Source: Fonsecaea monophora (lineage: Eukaryota; Ascomycota; Eurotiomycetes; Chaetothyriales; Herpotrichiellaceae). From it: DNA of 64,000 bases. The translations under genes and the position numbers were made by a program. Location: NCBI RefSeq assembly GCF_001642475.1, contig NW_019173948.1:186001-250000 (forward strand). The letters run 5' to 3'. Positions 1-11,341 of the stretch are shown in pieces (position 1 is the first letter of the stretch; the number at the start of each line of letters is the position of its first letter). The notes under the pieces were generated by a model, which was not told the origin of the DNA, ran no database searches, and was given only the letters and a program-made list of their open reading frames with translations.

Positions 1-2941
1 CAGGCCAGTCAGCACGCTCCCCCAATGGGCTTGCAACAGCAGCAACAACAGCGAAAGACTCTGTTTACCCCCTATCTTCCTCAAGCCACACTTCCTGCGT
101 TGCTCAATGATGGCCAGCTGGTTGCGGGCATCCTGCGAGTGAACAAGAAGAACCGATCTGACGCCTATGTCACCACCAACGATCTCGACGCAGACATCTT
201 CATTTGTGGTAGCAAAGACCGAAATCGTGCTCTTGAGGGGGACCTGGTTGCGGTCGAACTGCTTGATGTCGACGAGGTCTGGGGTCAGAAGCGTGAGAAG
301 GAAGAGAAGAAGAAACGCAAGGACATTACCGACACTCGCTCGTCGGGGAATGCCCAAAATGGCAAGAGTGAAAGCACTTCGACCACTGACAACACTTCGA
401 TTGCCCCAGATGGAAGTATCCGGCGACGCGGCAGCTTGCGTCAGCGTCCAACGCAAAAGAAGAACGATGATGTCGAGGTCGAAGGTCAGAGCCTGCTGTT
501 GATGGAAGAAGAAGAGATCAGCGACGAACAGAAACCTCTCTACGCAGGTCACGTCGTCGCCGTTATTGAGCGCGTCGCTGGGCAGATGTTCTCGGGTACA
601 CTTGGTCTACTCCGACCTAGTAGCCAGGCCACGAAGGAGAAGCAAGAAGCCGAGCGCCAGGCGCGGGATGGAGGCCATTCACGATCGGAATCTCGTGCCC
701 AAGATAAGCCGAAGATCGTGTGGTTCAAGCCTACTGATAAACGCGTGCCCTTGATTGCTATCCCAACAGAACAGGCCCCGCGAGACTTTGTGGATAAGCA
801 CATGGACTACGCCAACAGAATCTTCGTGGCTTGTATCAAGCGCTGGCCGATCACCTCCTTGCATCCATTCGGTACTCTTGTTGAGCAGTTGGGTGAAATG
901 GGTGATCTCCGCGTCGAGACAGACGCCTTGCTCCGTGACAACAACTTTGGATCTGACGAGTTTTCCGATGCTGTCTTGAAGAGTGTTGGGTGGGATGACT
1001 GGTCGTTGCAGACTGAGAGCGAGGAGAGCCTAGCCGCACGCCTCGACCTTCGCAACGAGCGAACTTTCACCATTGACCCTAACGGCACTAAGGAGCTTGA
1101 CGATGCCATCCACATCAAGAAACTCGACAATGGATTGGTCGAGCTCGGCATCCATGTCACGGATATTGCCCATTTTGTCAAAGCAAACTCACTGGTCGAT
1201 CGAGAGGCTAAGAAACGAGGGACTGGCGTTTACTTGATGACCAGGGCCGTTAACATGCTCCCATCGAAACTGTCTGCAGACATATGCTCATTGCTTCCAG
1301 GCGAGGGCCGTCTGACCGTGAGTGTGATCTTCAAAGTCAACTCTGAGACAGGGCAGATTGAAGGAGAGCCTTTCATTGGCAAATCGATTATCCAAAGCTC
1401 TGGCAAGCTCGGATACCGAGCCATTGACGCTGTCGTCAAGGGAGGCGAGCAGCCTGAATTGAACGGGCCCACAGCCGAGGACATCAAGACTTTGCACAAG
1501 ATCGCCAGCAAATTCCGAGAAGCTCGTTTTGGCAACCGTTCTGCGACTATCGCCCCTCTTCGACTGCTTTATCAGCTCGACGATGAGAACATTCCAGTGG
1601 AGCAGAATATCTTCAACACATCTGCCGCACACGAGATCATGGAAGAGCTCAGCTGTAAAGCCAACTTCTTTGTTGCACAGAAGATCTTCGCTGCCATGCC
1701 CGACAAGGCGTTCTTGAGAAGACAATCACCTCCCAACCCGCGACGACTTTTGACGTTCGTCGATCGAATGACCCGAGCCGGCTATGACATTGATAGCTCT
1801 AGCAGTGGAAGCCTGCAGAACAGTCTCTTCAAAGTGGGAGATTCGGACTTGCGGAAGGGCATGGAAACTCTGTTGGTCAAGACTTTGCAGCGTGCCAAAT
1901 ACTACATTGGCGAACAGGTTGCGGAGGAGCAGCGTCAACACTACGCACTCAATCTGCCTCTTTACACCCACTTCACCAACCCTTCGCGCCGATATGCTGA
2001 CATTGTCGTCCACCGGCAGCTGGAGGCAGCTCTTTCCAATGGTGCTGTCGAATTTAACGAAGACATGGAGAGCCTGGCCAAAACAGCCGAGCAATGTAAC
2101 AACAAGAAAGACTCTGCTCATTGCGCGCAAGAACAGAGTGTCCACATTGAGTCCTGCCGACTCATGGATAAGAAGAGCAAAGAGATGGGAGGCGACCTTA
2201 TCAGCGAGGGCATCGTCATTTGTGTCTACGAGTCTGCATTCGATGTCCTTATCCCAGAGTATGGATTCGAGAAACGTGTGCATTGCGACCAGCTTCCTTT
2301 GAAAAAGGCAGAGTTCCGCAAGGACGAACGAGTGCTCGAACTTTACTGGGAGAAAGGGGTTCCGTCATCTGCCTACGTTCCTGAAGATGAAAGACCCCGT
2401 GCCTCAGTGAGCACTAGAGGTACAAACGGTGCAACCGAGTCTGCACGAGAACGGGCCAAGGAACGATACGAATCTCAACGCAAGCAGACGGACAGCAACA
2501 CCATGTCAACCGATGATGTTGATGCGCTCTTTGACGACGACAGCGCATCGGAAATCACCGAAATGGCTGCTGGTGTATCTCTGAATTCGCCACTTGACCG
2601 ATCGACTCAGAGCATGCCCCCATCCCCGGCCCGTAACGGTGGACTGAGCCAAGCACCAGCCCGAACACAGTCCGAGTCAAAGATCGCAAGACCATCTGGT
2701 GATATTCCAGAGCACAACTTGACCGACAAGGAGAAGTACCTCAGCTACTTCAAGCTTCGGGAGGAGGGAGGTGAATACATTCAAGATGTGACTGAAATGA
2801 CTCGAGTGCCTGTCATTTTGAAGACTGACCTGACCAAGAGTCCACCGTAAGTGATGTGGAAACCCTCAGCTGCGCCCTACGGCTACTGACCTTTTGCCTA
2901 GATGCTTGACTATCCGATCCATGAATCCATATGCATTGTAA
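1..2941 (+). CDS. SSD1: Ssd1/Sts5-type RNB-fold RNA-binding protein (5' partial)
   Basis: The reading frame is open from base 1, so the N-terminus lies upstream of the window. Cold-shock-like domains are followed by an RNB domain. The RNB metal site reads DPNGTKELDD (bases about 1078-1104), with Glu (codon 1093-1095) where active RNase II/Dis3 enzymes have Asp; the later SRRYAD...HR motif is present. Yeast Ssd1 is known to be a non-catalytic RNase II relative that binds mRNAs for cell-wall and polarity proteins and is controlled by the Cbk1 kinase, and this protein probably acts likewise. The frame hits TAA at 2848, but GTAAGT at 2847, a GCTACTGAC branch site and CCTAG at 2901 define a terminal intron (2847-2901). 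The last exon adds about 13 codons ending NPYAL and stops at 2939-2941. Confidence 0.95.
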
Positions 2942-3820
2942 TTAATGCATAATTATCACGTAATTACCCTCAGGAGGAACAGATCAACACCAACTAGATG
3001 GGATAGGTCTTTATTACAGAATGGACAGGTCTATGAGATCCGAAACATCAACAACAAGGCGGCAGATATTGCAGACAGCAAATCTTGCATCGATTAACTT
3101 GGAGCTGCATTTGGTAGCTGGAGACGCAGACAGACGGCGACCAGTGGGACTTGAGGAAGGCAGAGAGCGATGACGGCAGAATGCAAAGCAACCCTTTGGG
3201 GCGATGGGACCGAGAAGAGAGACTGAGTCTGGAGTCTGAGGCTGGACCTGAACATCGATTAAGAAAATATCCAGCATGTCCGAGTATCAGAAGAGCACGG
3301 AAAAACATCAGTCAAGGATCTGAGCGACCGGGTTGTCCGAGGAAAGAGCACGCGAACGAGGTGAGAAAAGGGCCCAGATCGTGTGTGTCTTTGTTGAAAT
3401 CAGAGTGCTTATCGAGCGTAGTATGAACACAAAAAAGTTTTTCTATGTTGATATTTTCTTCTGGTCGTCTGAATCGTCAATTCGTGTGTCTCTATGCAAG
3501 TATCGTGAGTGCGCTGCGACTGATACATTTCCACCTCGTCGAGAATGTCGCTGAAGACTTGTCCCCAAACAGACAAAACCTCAGCACATACTATCTACGT
3601 GGCCAGGTAACAATGACTGCCCGAACCAAAGCCCTCTCGAGGAGCGTAGTGTAATAATATGAAGTGCCTCCAAATCCTGGTTCATCTTGCACTTGTCACT
3701 CCTGCTCCGTGGCCACGGGGCTGTGTGTCATGCGGTGCACGGCATGCAATCTATCGTGACTGGCTCACGCAAGACGCCCTCTTCTTCCCAGCAAACATAG
3801 AACGTCGGTGGTGTGGGACC
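2942..3820. other. Intergenic, convergent 3' regions of SSD1 and the DHODH gene
   Basis: This stretch separates two convergently transcribed genes and should hold both 3' UTRs and polyadenylation sites. The short open frames in it lack family-like sequence. I see no RNA gene or repeat. Confidence 0.6.
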
Positions 3821-4873
3821 TCATACGCCTTTGGTGATGCGCTCAAAGACACCGACTCCGTATCGGCCCAAGGCCGACGCGCAGGCGACCGCCTCTGCAC
3901 CGACCTTCCTCATCCTCTCCGCGCCGTCCTTGTCTTCCACGCCTCCGACGCCGATGATCATGATGCCCTTGGTAGAAGGGTCCCGGTCGAGTAGTTTCCG
4001 AAACGTGGCAACGTTCCCCAATGCCAGAGGATGAAGTGCTGCTCCCGCCAAACCGCCCAGTCCGCTGCCCGCCTCGTTGCTGAGTGCTGGGTCGAGGTTC
4101 GAGTTGAGGAGAAGGCTGTTGCCCAGGGTATTTGTACATGTAATGAAGTCGATCACTGAACCTTCTCCAGGCTCGGAAGATTTCGCATTGCGCAGAGAGT
4201 CCACGGCCATTTCGAATTGGCCGGTATATGTGTACGGTGGAAGCTTGATCCCGACTTTAGGCACTGAATCAGGCGTGGCCATTCGTCCGCGATAGGTGGA
4301 TTTCGAATCGCTTATTGCCTCGAGGTACTCATCCAATTGTTTCTTGTCGTATGCTGGTGGTGGAGCAGATGCGATATTGGGGCATGAGAGGTTGACCTCC
4401 ATGGCGAGACGGAGATCTTCGTCCATTTCCGCAGCGTTGGCGATGAGAGCGTAGGCCATGGCGATCTCATCTGGGGTCCCCGTCACGGACAGAATGAACG
4501 GTTTCTTGGTCGGCGTGTCAGTACCCAGGTGGCGCTGGCCAACAATTTCATTGATAATGCCAAGGTACTCGGAGAGAGTGAGCGGGGAGTAACCCAGCGT
4601 GTTGAGGGTCGATACAGGTTCTGACGAGTCGGAAGAAGATGGTTTCGAAGCCTCGCCTTTCGGAGCGTCGCCGGGGATGGTCTTGCCGGGTGTGAAGAAG
4701 ATGTATTGATGGACGGAGTCGTCGTGAGTAAAGCCTTCGAGCAAGGAGGTTCGAATTGTCACGGCGCCTGTGTAGGGGGTGTCGTAGAGGGCTTTGATAT
4801 CTTCGAGAGTCGTGGCCCATGGACAGGCGGAATTGAGGAGTGGTGGGTTGATCACCAATTTTTTGGCCGCCAT
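3821..4873 (-). CDS. URA1: Dihydroorotate dehydrogenase, class 1A (fumarate type)
   Basis: A single-exon 350-residue protein begins at an ATG (MAAKKLVINPPLL). It is an FMN TIM-barrel enzyme that oxidises dihydroorotate to orotate in pyrimidine synthesis. The NLSCPN motif carries the active-site Cys typical of the soluble, fumarate-using class 1A, and the C-terminal phosphate-binding segments GVGGVEDKDGA and ASALGRYG are intact. There is no presequence or membrane segment, so a cytosolic protein is expected, unlike the mitochondrial quinone-linked class 2 enzyme that most ascomycetes use for the same step. Class 1A copies occur alongside class 2 in many Pezizomycotina, so this may be a second enzyme. 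Its role in this fungus is inferred. Confidence 0.93.
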   Translation of the reverse strand: MAAKKLVINPPLLNSACPWATTLEDIKALYDTPYTGAVTIRTSLLEGFTHDDSVHQYIFFTPGKTIPGDAPKGEASKPSSSDSSEPVSTLNTLGYSPLTLSEYLGIINEIVGQRHLGTDTPTKKPFILSVTGTPDEIAMAYALIANAAEMDEDLRLAMEVNLSCPNIASAPPPAYDKKQLDEYLEAISDSKSTYRGRMATPDSVPKVGIKLPPYTYTGQFEMAVDSLRNAKSSEPGEGSVIDFITCTNTLGNSLLLNSNLDPALSNEAGSGLGGLAGAALHPLALGNVATFRKLLDRDPSTKGIMIIGVGGVEDKDGAERMRKVGAEAVACASALGRYGVGVFERITKGV

Positions 4874-5802
4874 GATTGAAGGATTTCCACAACTTTGCTC
4901 ACTGAAGAGACGAGAGACAAGGAGACCAGCAGCCTCGTAGTATATCCTTCTCTTTCTATTTCTTTAGGTGTTTTGCTGCCTCTCTATCCCGGACGAACGC
5001 GCTCGACTGCGCGGCTTACCGCTTTCTCAAATTTACTCTTGAGCCGACCGGAAAAGGCTCGAGGCCGTGGCGACACTCGTTGTCAGACTTGGGGTGTGTA
5101 TCTTGAAGAGGTGATGCGAAGATAGGAGGAAAGATGCGCAGTCGAGGACCAGTTTGCTCTTGTCACACGGCCAGAGCGATCGACATTGTACGAAAAACGC
5201 CCAACTCTGCCCTTCCTGCGGTCTCGTGGGGTAGAGAAGGGGTGAATGGGTCAAGGCAGACGCACAGAACCCACAGACAAGAAAGAAAAAGCCAGCCAGC
5301 CAATGCTGCTATAATTATACCCGCCGCAGCAGCAGAATCATGATCATACGTGTGCCGCCTTCCTGGCGAGCTGGCTATGGAGAAAAATGAGGTGCGTGGC
5401 TGACTGGGCGACTCCGGATCTAGCACCAACCAGCAAATCATGAGGCCGCAAATGTCTCGGATCTGTGATAACATGTCTTGCAGGGCTGTCTACCGAAGGG
5501 GTCTGCGAGTACCGAGTAATACCAGACAAGTCAAGTCTGTGCCGTGTGTGGGTCGAGAATGCTCGTCACTCGTCTTCGTGCGTTTTTCGTCTATCATCAG
5601 GTTTACGTCGAGGGTAAAATGCCATCGCTCTAAAGACAAGTCCAACAAATCCGTGCCAGGCAGGAATCAAAACCTTGAACTCTACCTCAACAACAGGCAA
5701 GCCAAGGCTAGAATTCCCTTTCGGACAGTCTCGAAATCTCTTGACCTGGTCTGTGTCGCTGGCCGGAAGAGGTGCATCCCCATGCCCTTGAATGTTTCCT
5801 TC
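4874..5802. other. Intergenic: DHODH promoter and EF1-beta 3' region
   Basis: Both flanking genes run leftward, so this holds the promoter of the DHODH gene and the 3' UTR of the elongation factor gene. I see no coding gene or repeat array. Confidence 0.55.
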
Positions 5803-6769
5803 TTACAGCTTCTGCATAGCCACAACATCGGTAGACTGAACATGATCTTCATCCTCTTCGATCTTCTGCTGCAGTTCATCCAGAGAGACCTTCTCGTCCT
5901 CGATAACCAAGTTGACCTGCAGCTTCTTGATACCGAAGCCAACAGCGACCAGTTTATGACCACCCCAAACAAGACCATCCTGCTCGATAGCCAACACATT
6001 TTTCACAAGCTCGTCCATGTCCGTCTCATCATCCCAAGGCTTCACATCGAGCGTGACAATTGACTTTGCGGCGGGCTTGGTCTTGCCCTCCTTCTTCTTC
6101 TTGTACTCTGCCAGTCTCTTCTCGCGTTCAGCCACGACCTCTGGATCTTCCTCTTCTTCGTCAGAGCCGAATAGGTCAACCTCATCGTCGTCATCCTCGG
6201 CCTTTTCGGGGGCGTCCTTGGGGTTTTGGGTTACAGCAACAGCCTCGGGGCCGTAGGTGGTGAAGGGCTTGGATGGGTCGCCAGGCAGCGTAGAGAAGTC
6301 AGCCTCGTAGGACTTGACGTGGTTGTACCAGCGGTAGGCATGAGGGTAGCGTTCGACGGGAGGTGCCTCTTTAAGAGCCTTGAAGCTCACGACGTCGGCT
6401 TGAGATGGCTGGAACCTGCGGAGATAGAGTTAGCGACCACGTCGAGCTTGATATCTTCTTGGACAAGTTGTGTTTGTTTCTAACAAAACTCAGAATGCAA
6501 ATGCATGCGATTGGAAGTAGTCATTTTGCGGTGTCTTAAGCCGCCTCATCAACACGGACCAATTGTTTCTCATCTTGGAAGGCAAAAATCAGGGGGGTTG
6601 AGGCTGAAGAAAGAAATCACGTACCCAGAAATGTATGAACGGGTTTTGAGCCAGTTGTTCAGGACTGTCATTGAGTCAGTGGCATGGTTTGGAGAGGGGT
6701 TCAAACGGGGGCCATGGAACAAGACATACGTGTGAGGCCACCGTCGGAGACGAAGTCGGTGAAACCCAT
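5803..6769 (-). CDS. EFB1: Translation elongation factor 1-beta (eEF1B-alpha, GDP/GTP exchange factor)
   Basis: Three exons (6769-6730, 6664-6625, 6415-5803 on the minus strand) give 230 residues starting MGFTDFVSDGGL. The joins are phase-consistent: donors GTATGT and GTACGTG, acceptors GACAG and CGCAG. The protein recharges eEF1A with GTP during translation. The N-terminal GST-C-like part is split by the introns, followed by an acidic linker (DDDDEVDLFGSDEEEEDPE) and the C-terminal exchange domain, which includes KSIVTLDVKPWDDETDM and ends VVAMQKL. Length and domain order match fungal eEF1B. Two very short 5' exons followed by one long exon suit a strongly expressed housekeeping gene whose first introns may boost expression. 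Confidence 0.97.
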
Positions 6770-7242
6770 CTTGACTGATGATTTGGATGCTTTCAGATTA
6801 TTTGAGAGTGGCCTAAGGGTCTAGTGTGGTGGTGTTGGAGTGGTATGGGAGGGCGCAGTCAAAAATGAATCTTTGATCGATGCCCAAATTCAAAAAAATC
6901 CATGAGTCCGCCATGCCAAGAACGGATAATGCCAGCCTCGCCGCTTTTAGGAAACAGCGACACCTAATACATACTATTAACCAATGTAGGATTTCGCCAG
7001 AGGCACAGCAAATCAAATGACAGTGTCTGACAGCGAGTTGAGGCTGCATCCTAACGACGACCATCGGCGAACCCCCTAAAGCCTCCTGTCACGCCATGTC
7101 GCTTCCATATCCTGGTCCTAGAAGAAAGAATGATATCCAACATGTAGGGAAAAGGCGAGAATGCCACCAGCTTCTGATCCGATCCAATCCTCTGAGCCGG
7201 CGTGGTTTGCCTGCCGTCTCCCTTTTCACGCTGTCCTCTCCT
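6770..7242. other. Intergenic upstream of the EF1-beta gene
   Basis: This is the promoter of the leftward elongation factor gene and, at its right end, the 3' flank of the DUF4470 gene. No gene is supported here. Confidence 0.5.
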
Positions 7243-7459
7243 TCACCACGAGGTGAGCAACCAGCCCCAGCAACGACTCATCCCGATCTTCTCGCAAAGA
7301 GCCTTGTGTTGCCATCTCCAGTCCTTGATTTGGCACGTTTTCGAACAACATTGAGCCACCTTACACCCGTCGCACTTCAGCACTTTCTGGTGTTCCTGAG
7401 ACGGATCTGTCACATCCCCAGCAACCCTCCACTCCCGGGTTGGAATCGCCTCCTCTGTC
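7243..7459 (-). pseudogene. Broken MYND zinc-finger coding remnant downstream of the DUF4470 ORF
   Basis: Immediately after the TAA of the DUF4470 gene (7460-7462), the same frame encodes CWGC (7412-7423), resembling the first Cys pair of a MYND finger. The rest of the finger, LKCDGC...CCSKTCQIKDW...HKALC, is in a frame shifted by one base (about 7260-7380, to a stop at 7243). MYND fingers usually end this protein family. One stop and one frameshift therefore separate the body from its finger. I tried GT-AG introns across the break; none keeps both Cys pairs. Short candidates, for example a 46-nt one ending CCTAAG, would attach only the second half. Confidence 0.55.
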
Positions 7460-10400
7460 TTAGGCCGTGCTCCATGGATGAATCTCTTCGATGACCTTCT
7501 CCACCATAGGTACAGAGAAACTAGGAGAAATGGCCATGCGAACACAGTGCTTTGCCAGATGTGTCCATCCAGGCACGTCTGGCTTGTAACCCTGTGGAAA
7601 CTTCCCCAACCCGCACGAGCAGACTATGTTCCCGTCGACCTTCGGAGTAGGCACGGTAGAGGTACCCTGTGCTGCGTATTCACACATTGCAGTGTGCTCC
7701 CAATCACGACAGCGCTCGACAAAAGCTGCTACGGCATTCTCCCAAAGTGTGCGGGTCGTACTATCAACTTCGTACGTAGTGCCAGCCTTCTGGATCTGAG
7801 CAAGGATCTTTTGTGCCTTGCGAGTTCCAAGCTCTGCTGTTGAAGGTAGCATTGCAGCGTCCAGAACAATGCTGAGATTTGCCAGATCCAGCCGTAGCGA
7901 CGAAATCACAACCGTCATGAGCGGGACTTTTTCTCCATCGTACAGCACGTTAAACGTACTCAGGGGCTTCTTGCCACCCAGCCCAGGGTAACGGCTGAAT
8001 ATATGTAGAAGCATCTGCTTGAACTTAAGACGTAAGTTATCAGACAAACCATTTGGTCCGGTATGTCTGCGCATCATCTCCTTTTCTTTCATTGAAAGCA
8101 TTGAGGATAAATAGTGTTCCATCCAGATGAGTTTGGAAGCATCTGAAGTATCCACGATGGGAAGATGCTCCAAATGTAGATACCCCAGATTCTCGAGGAT
8201 TGGTTTGCCGCAAACAAGAGTCATCGGATAGAGAGTACCAGGATGGTTCGACAGAGCATCTGGAGCTGCGATTCGTGCAATGAACTCAACATACAAGGAT
8301 TTTCGAGCAATCCTCGTCCTGGAACCGGACGTGATCAACGCAACTGGTAGTCGAACCCGCTGACGATACGCCAGTGAACCTGAGCTGATGTTGAGCTCGA
8401 GGTTGAAAGCAGACAACTGCTTGAACTCGACATCGCCATTTGACTGAAGCAGAGCCTCTGCATCTGTGGAGGTCAGGTCGATATGCAGATTGAGTTTCTT
8501 CGCCCTTGTTGCCTCCCCATCAAATATCATGTGGAGCGTCACATTTCCGGTACCGGTCTCTGCCGCATGTTGCCACATGGGCTCGCCAGGAAGAGACGGA
8601 CATGGCATTCGTCCTTTCAAATTTGGGGGGTTTTCTGTGATGAAAACACTCTGGTCACTCAAAGTGGCCCGATAGGCCTCGATGGACCTGACAGGGCGAC
8701 CAGTGAGGATGCTTTCCATGGCCGCTATGGCCTGAGAGTCCCCGTGGACCTTGGCAATGAACTGAACGGCCACCGTCGAGTGATTGAGATCGACCAACAT
8801 GCATGAAGGTACAAGCGCCGAAACAATCAATGGGCAGCATCCCTCGGCCCCCTGCTCGTCCGTCTCCATATCCACCGCATAACTCGATGTGCCTTTAGTT
8901 CCTGACGTTCGGACAACGCCAAACCCAATCTGCACATCCCCAAAACGAGATTCGCGACCGGTACTGGGAAGCCGTACAGAAAGTTCGAAGAGTGGCCATG
9001 CATTTGGCTTGCCGGTAAATATGAATGGCGCCCAGCTCGCATGCGGAACAGCAACGGTGAGGCAAGCGGCTGATGAATTTTCGAGCCAGCTCCGGCAGGG
9101 ACTCAGTGTCATGGTTTCGGCATTCTCATTGTTGTCGCTGTCCGTGGTTATAGTGCACACCCGAAGCTCCTGCAGGGAGAGATCCAATGACTCTGTATAC
9201 TGTGAGTTCATCGCGGTATGGGTCGAGTCGTTGTGCAACGAGACGCGAAGACGCTCCATAAAGACTGGGAAATCGACAAAGTTGGCGCCTTTTATCAAAC
9301 CCAAAATCGTGGCCAGAACAGAGCGTGTGTACTGTGGGAACTGAATTAGTGCTAATCTGTTGGCGGCCGTGTTTGATGTTTGAGTCCCTGAGGACTCGTG
9401 TTCAAACATGCGCAAACACATTTTAAACACAAAACGAGCAAGGTGGTCGGAATCAAATCTGAGCCTCGCGACATTGACGTTCTTCCACGCAATGACGAAG
9501 CGAGCTTGACCGCCTTCACCGGCTTCGGTAGACCTCGCCATAGACTCCGGGTAATGCGAAAGGCCCGTTGTGTTCGTCCAGTATTGGATGGGGCTGAGGC
9601 CGAAGAGTAGCGATACAGTAACGATCTCGCCACACAATAGCCCTCGAGTATAATCTTCGAGACTCTGGTCGCGCAGTTGCAAAAGTTCCATGTAGATGGT
9701 GGAGGTTATTCCGGGTTTGAGCAGAGGTCTGCAGGCTGCTAGGATGTTCAAGGAACCCAAATGATCGACAAGATTGGATGTTTCAATCACGTCGAACTTG
9801 TGCTGACCAGATGAGCTCGAATCGTATTCCACGGGGTCAAGGACAAGTTGTTCGTACAGCAGCCTATCTCGATATTGAAAGGCACCCTCGCTGTTCTTGT
9901 GGGCGGCATGATGTTGTAACACGTGGCAGAATGTTCCAGCATCAGAAGCTGTGAACCGTATCTTCAGGCGATCTTTGACTCGTCGAAAGGTTTCGGCCCA
10001 TGCTTGGAACTGTCTTGCTGCAGCTTGGGCTGGACGCTTGATATCGACTGATGCCGATGACTTGGGATCGAGGGGAGAATCTCCCTTGAGTGGAGCGTAT
10101 GCAGTGGCCAAGTGGAAGGATTGTAGGGGTTCCATCGATGCATAGACCAAGGAAATACCATGCATAGTCGAAAATGTTGGGTTCAGGCATTTGGATTCGC
10201 CCGTGAGTTTGGCATCACCGCAAGCCACCCCCGTCACCCAGTAGTCGTGCAGAAGCGATACCATATCGTCCAAAACCAATTCTGAGCATGGGGCCGCCGA
10301 ACGAAGAGTCGAGATATTGAAACCTCCTCCCATAAGTCGTCGATGGGAGTTTACGGCTTTACAGGCGGTGTGTTTCAATCGCTTTTGCTGTTCCTCGAAA

Positions 10401-11026
10401 GCAGATCCGTCCGTGTCATCAAGGGCGTACCATTTCCACAACTTGACCGCACGATCAAAGCTTCCTTGATCGCAGAAACGAAGCCCCTGGCCGTATGTCT
10501 GTTGACGCCAATTCTCGATTGTTGTGCCCATGTCCACTAACTTCCGCGCTTGCTTCTGTAACAGGTGCAGCGAGTCTTGATCCAACTTCCAGTGATAGTA
10601 GATGTTCCAGATTCGACTGGTGTCCGCGCCGTCCACATCGTCGATGAGGAGTGTGTAAAGGAGGATATTTCGAGCTACCATTTCATTAGCTTGGACTCTC
10701 ATGCGGGAGGCTCACCAGACCAATGATTTCGGCATCGACATCACAGCACGTAATGTCAAAGTGACTTTGATCTGACTCGGTTAGTATGAGCCATCCACAG
10801 ACAATGTGCGCGTTGTCTTTTGACCAACAAAGCTGGCCACTGTAGAGTACAAACCTGATGAGGGTCGGGAGTATAGCGAGAAGAGCAGGTTTCGAGCATC
10901 ACCGCAGCCGAGTAGCAACACCGCGGCGTCCTGGCCAGGCGGTATAGCTTCCAACACATCAACAGGAGGTGTGTTGCCCACTGGGTAGAAGCCCGACATG
11001 GTCGGGGTCACAGCCCGTCCTAACAT
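7460..11026 (-). CDS. DUF4470-domain protein (MYND-type family), C-terminal finger apparently lost
   Basis: Exons 11026-10855, 10771-10721 and 10674-7460 (minus strand) encode about 1145 residues. The N-terminus is a DUF4470 domain: YPVGNTPPVDVL, LLLGCGDARNLLF, then across the splices HFDITCCDVDAEIIARNILLY. The second intron (46 nt) uses a GTCTGG donor, chosen because it restores the conserved EIIARN segment. The long middle is typical of fungal relatives of this domain and ends with CSCGLGKFP and KHCVRMAISPSFSVP, which normally precede a MYND finger. Here a TAA follows 15 codons later. The start could also be the ATG at 10999. The molecular role of the family is unknown to me; MYND fingers bind proline-rich peptides. 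The divergent neighbour is a BTB gene on the same strand upstream. Confidence 0.8.
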
Positions 11027-11341
11027 TGTGGGCGTCGTGTGGGGAGATGAAAGCAGAAGAACGGATGAAGACGAAGAAGATGGGAGAGGCGTGGTGAGTG
11101 AGTGGAGGCTTTAGTAGCCGTCAGAGGAGATGATGGATGAGATGCTGGAGGAGTGAGACTCATGTGAAAAGATTCTGCCCGAGAAGTGAATTCGAAGACG
11201 CAACCTACCATGCAACACCACTTACTTCACTGTACAGGTTGAACCACGGATCGAGCAAAAGTATGGGAGATTATGTCAAGTTCTTCATTTCCATGTTCAT
11301 ATCGGTCGTCAAGTCATTTCTCACCTTCTCGGCGTCACTTA
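11027..11341. other. Intergenic between BTB and DUF4470 genes
   Basis: Short promoter region of the leftward DUF4470 gene and 3' flank of the BTB gene. Nothing else is evident. Confidence 0.5.
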
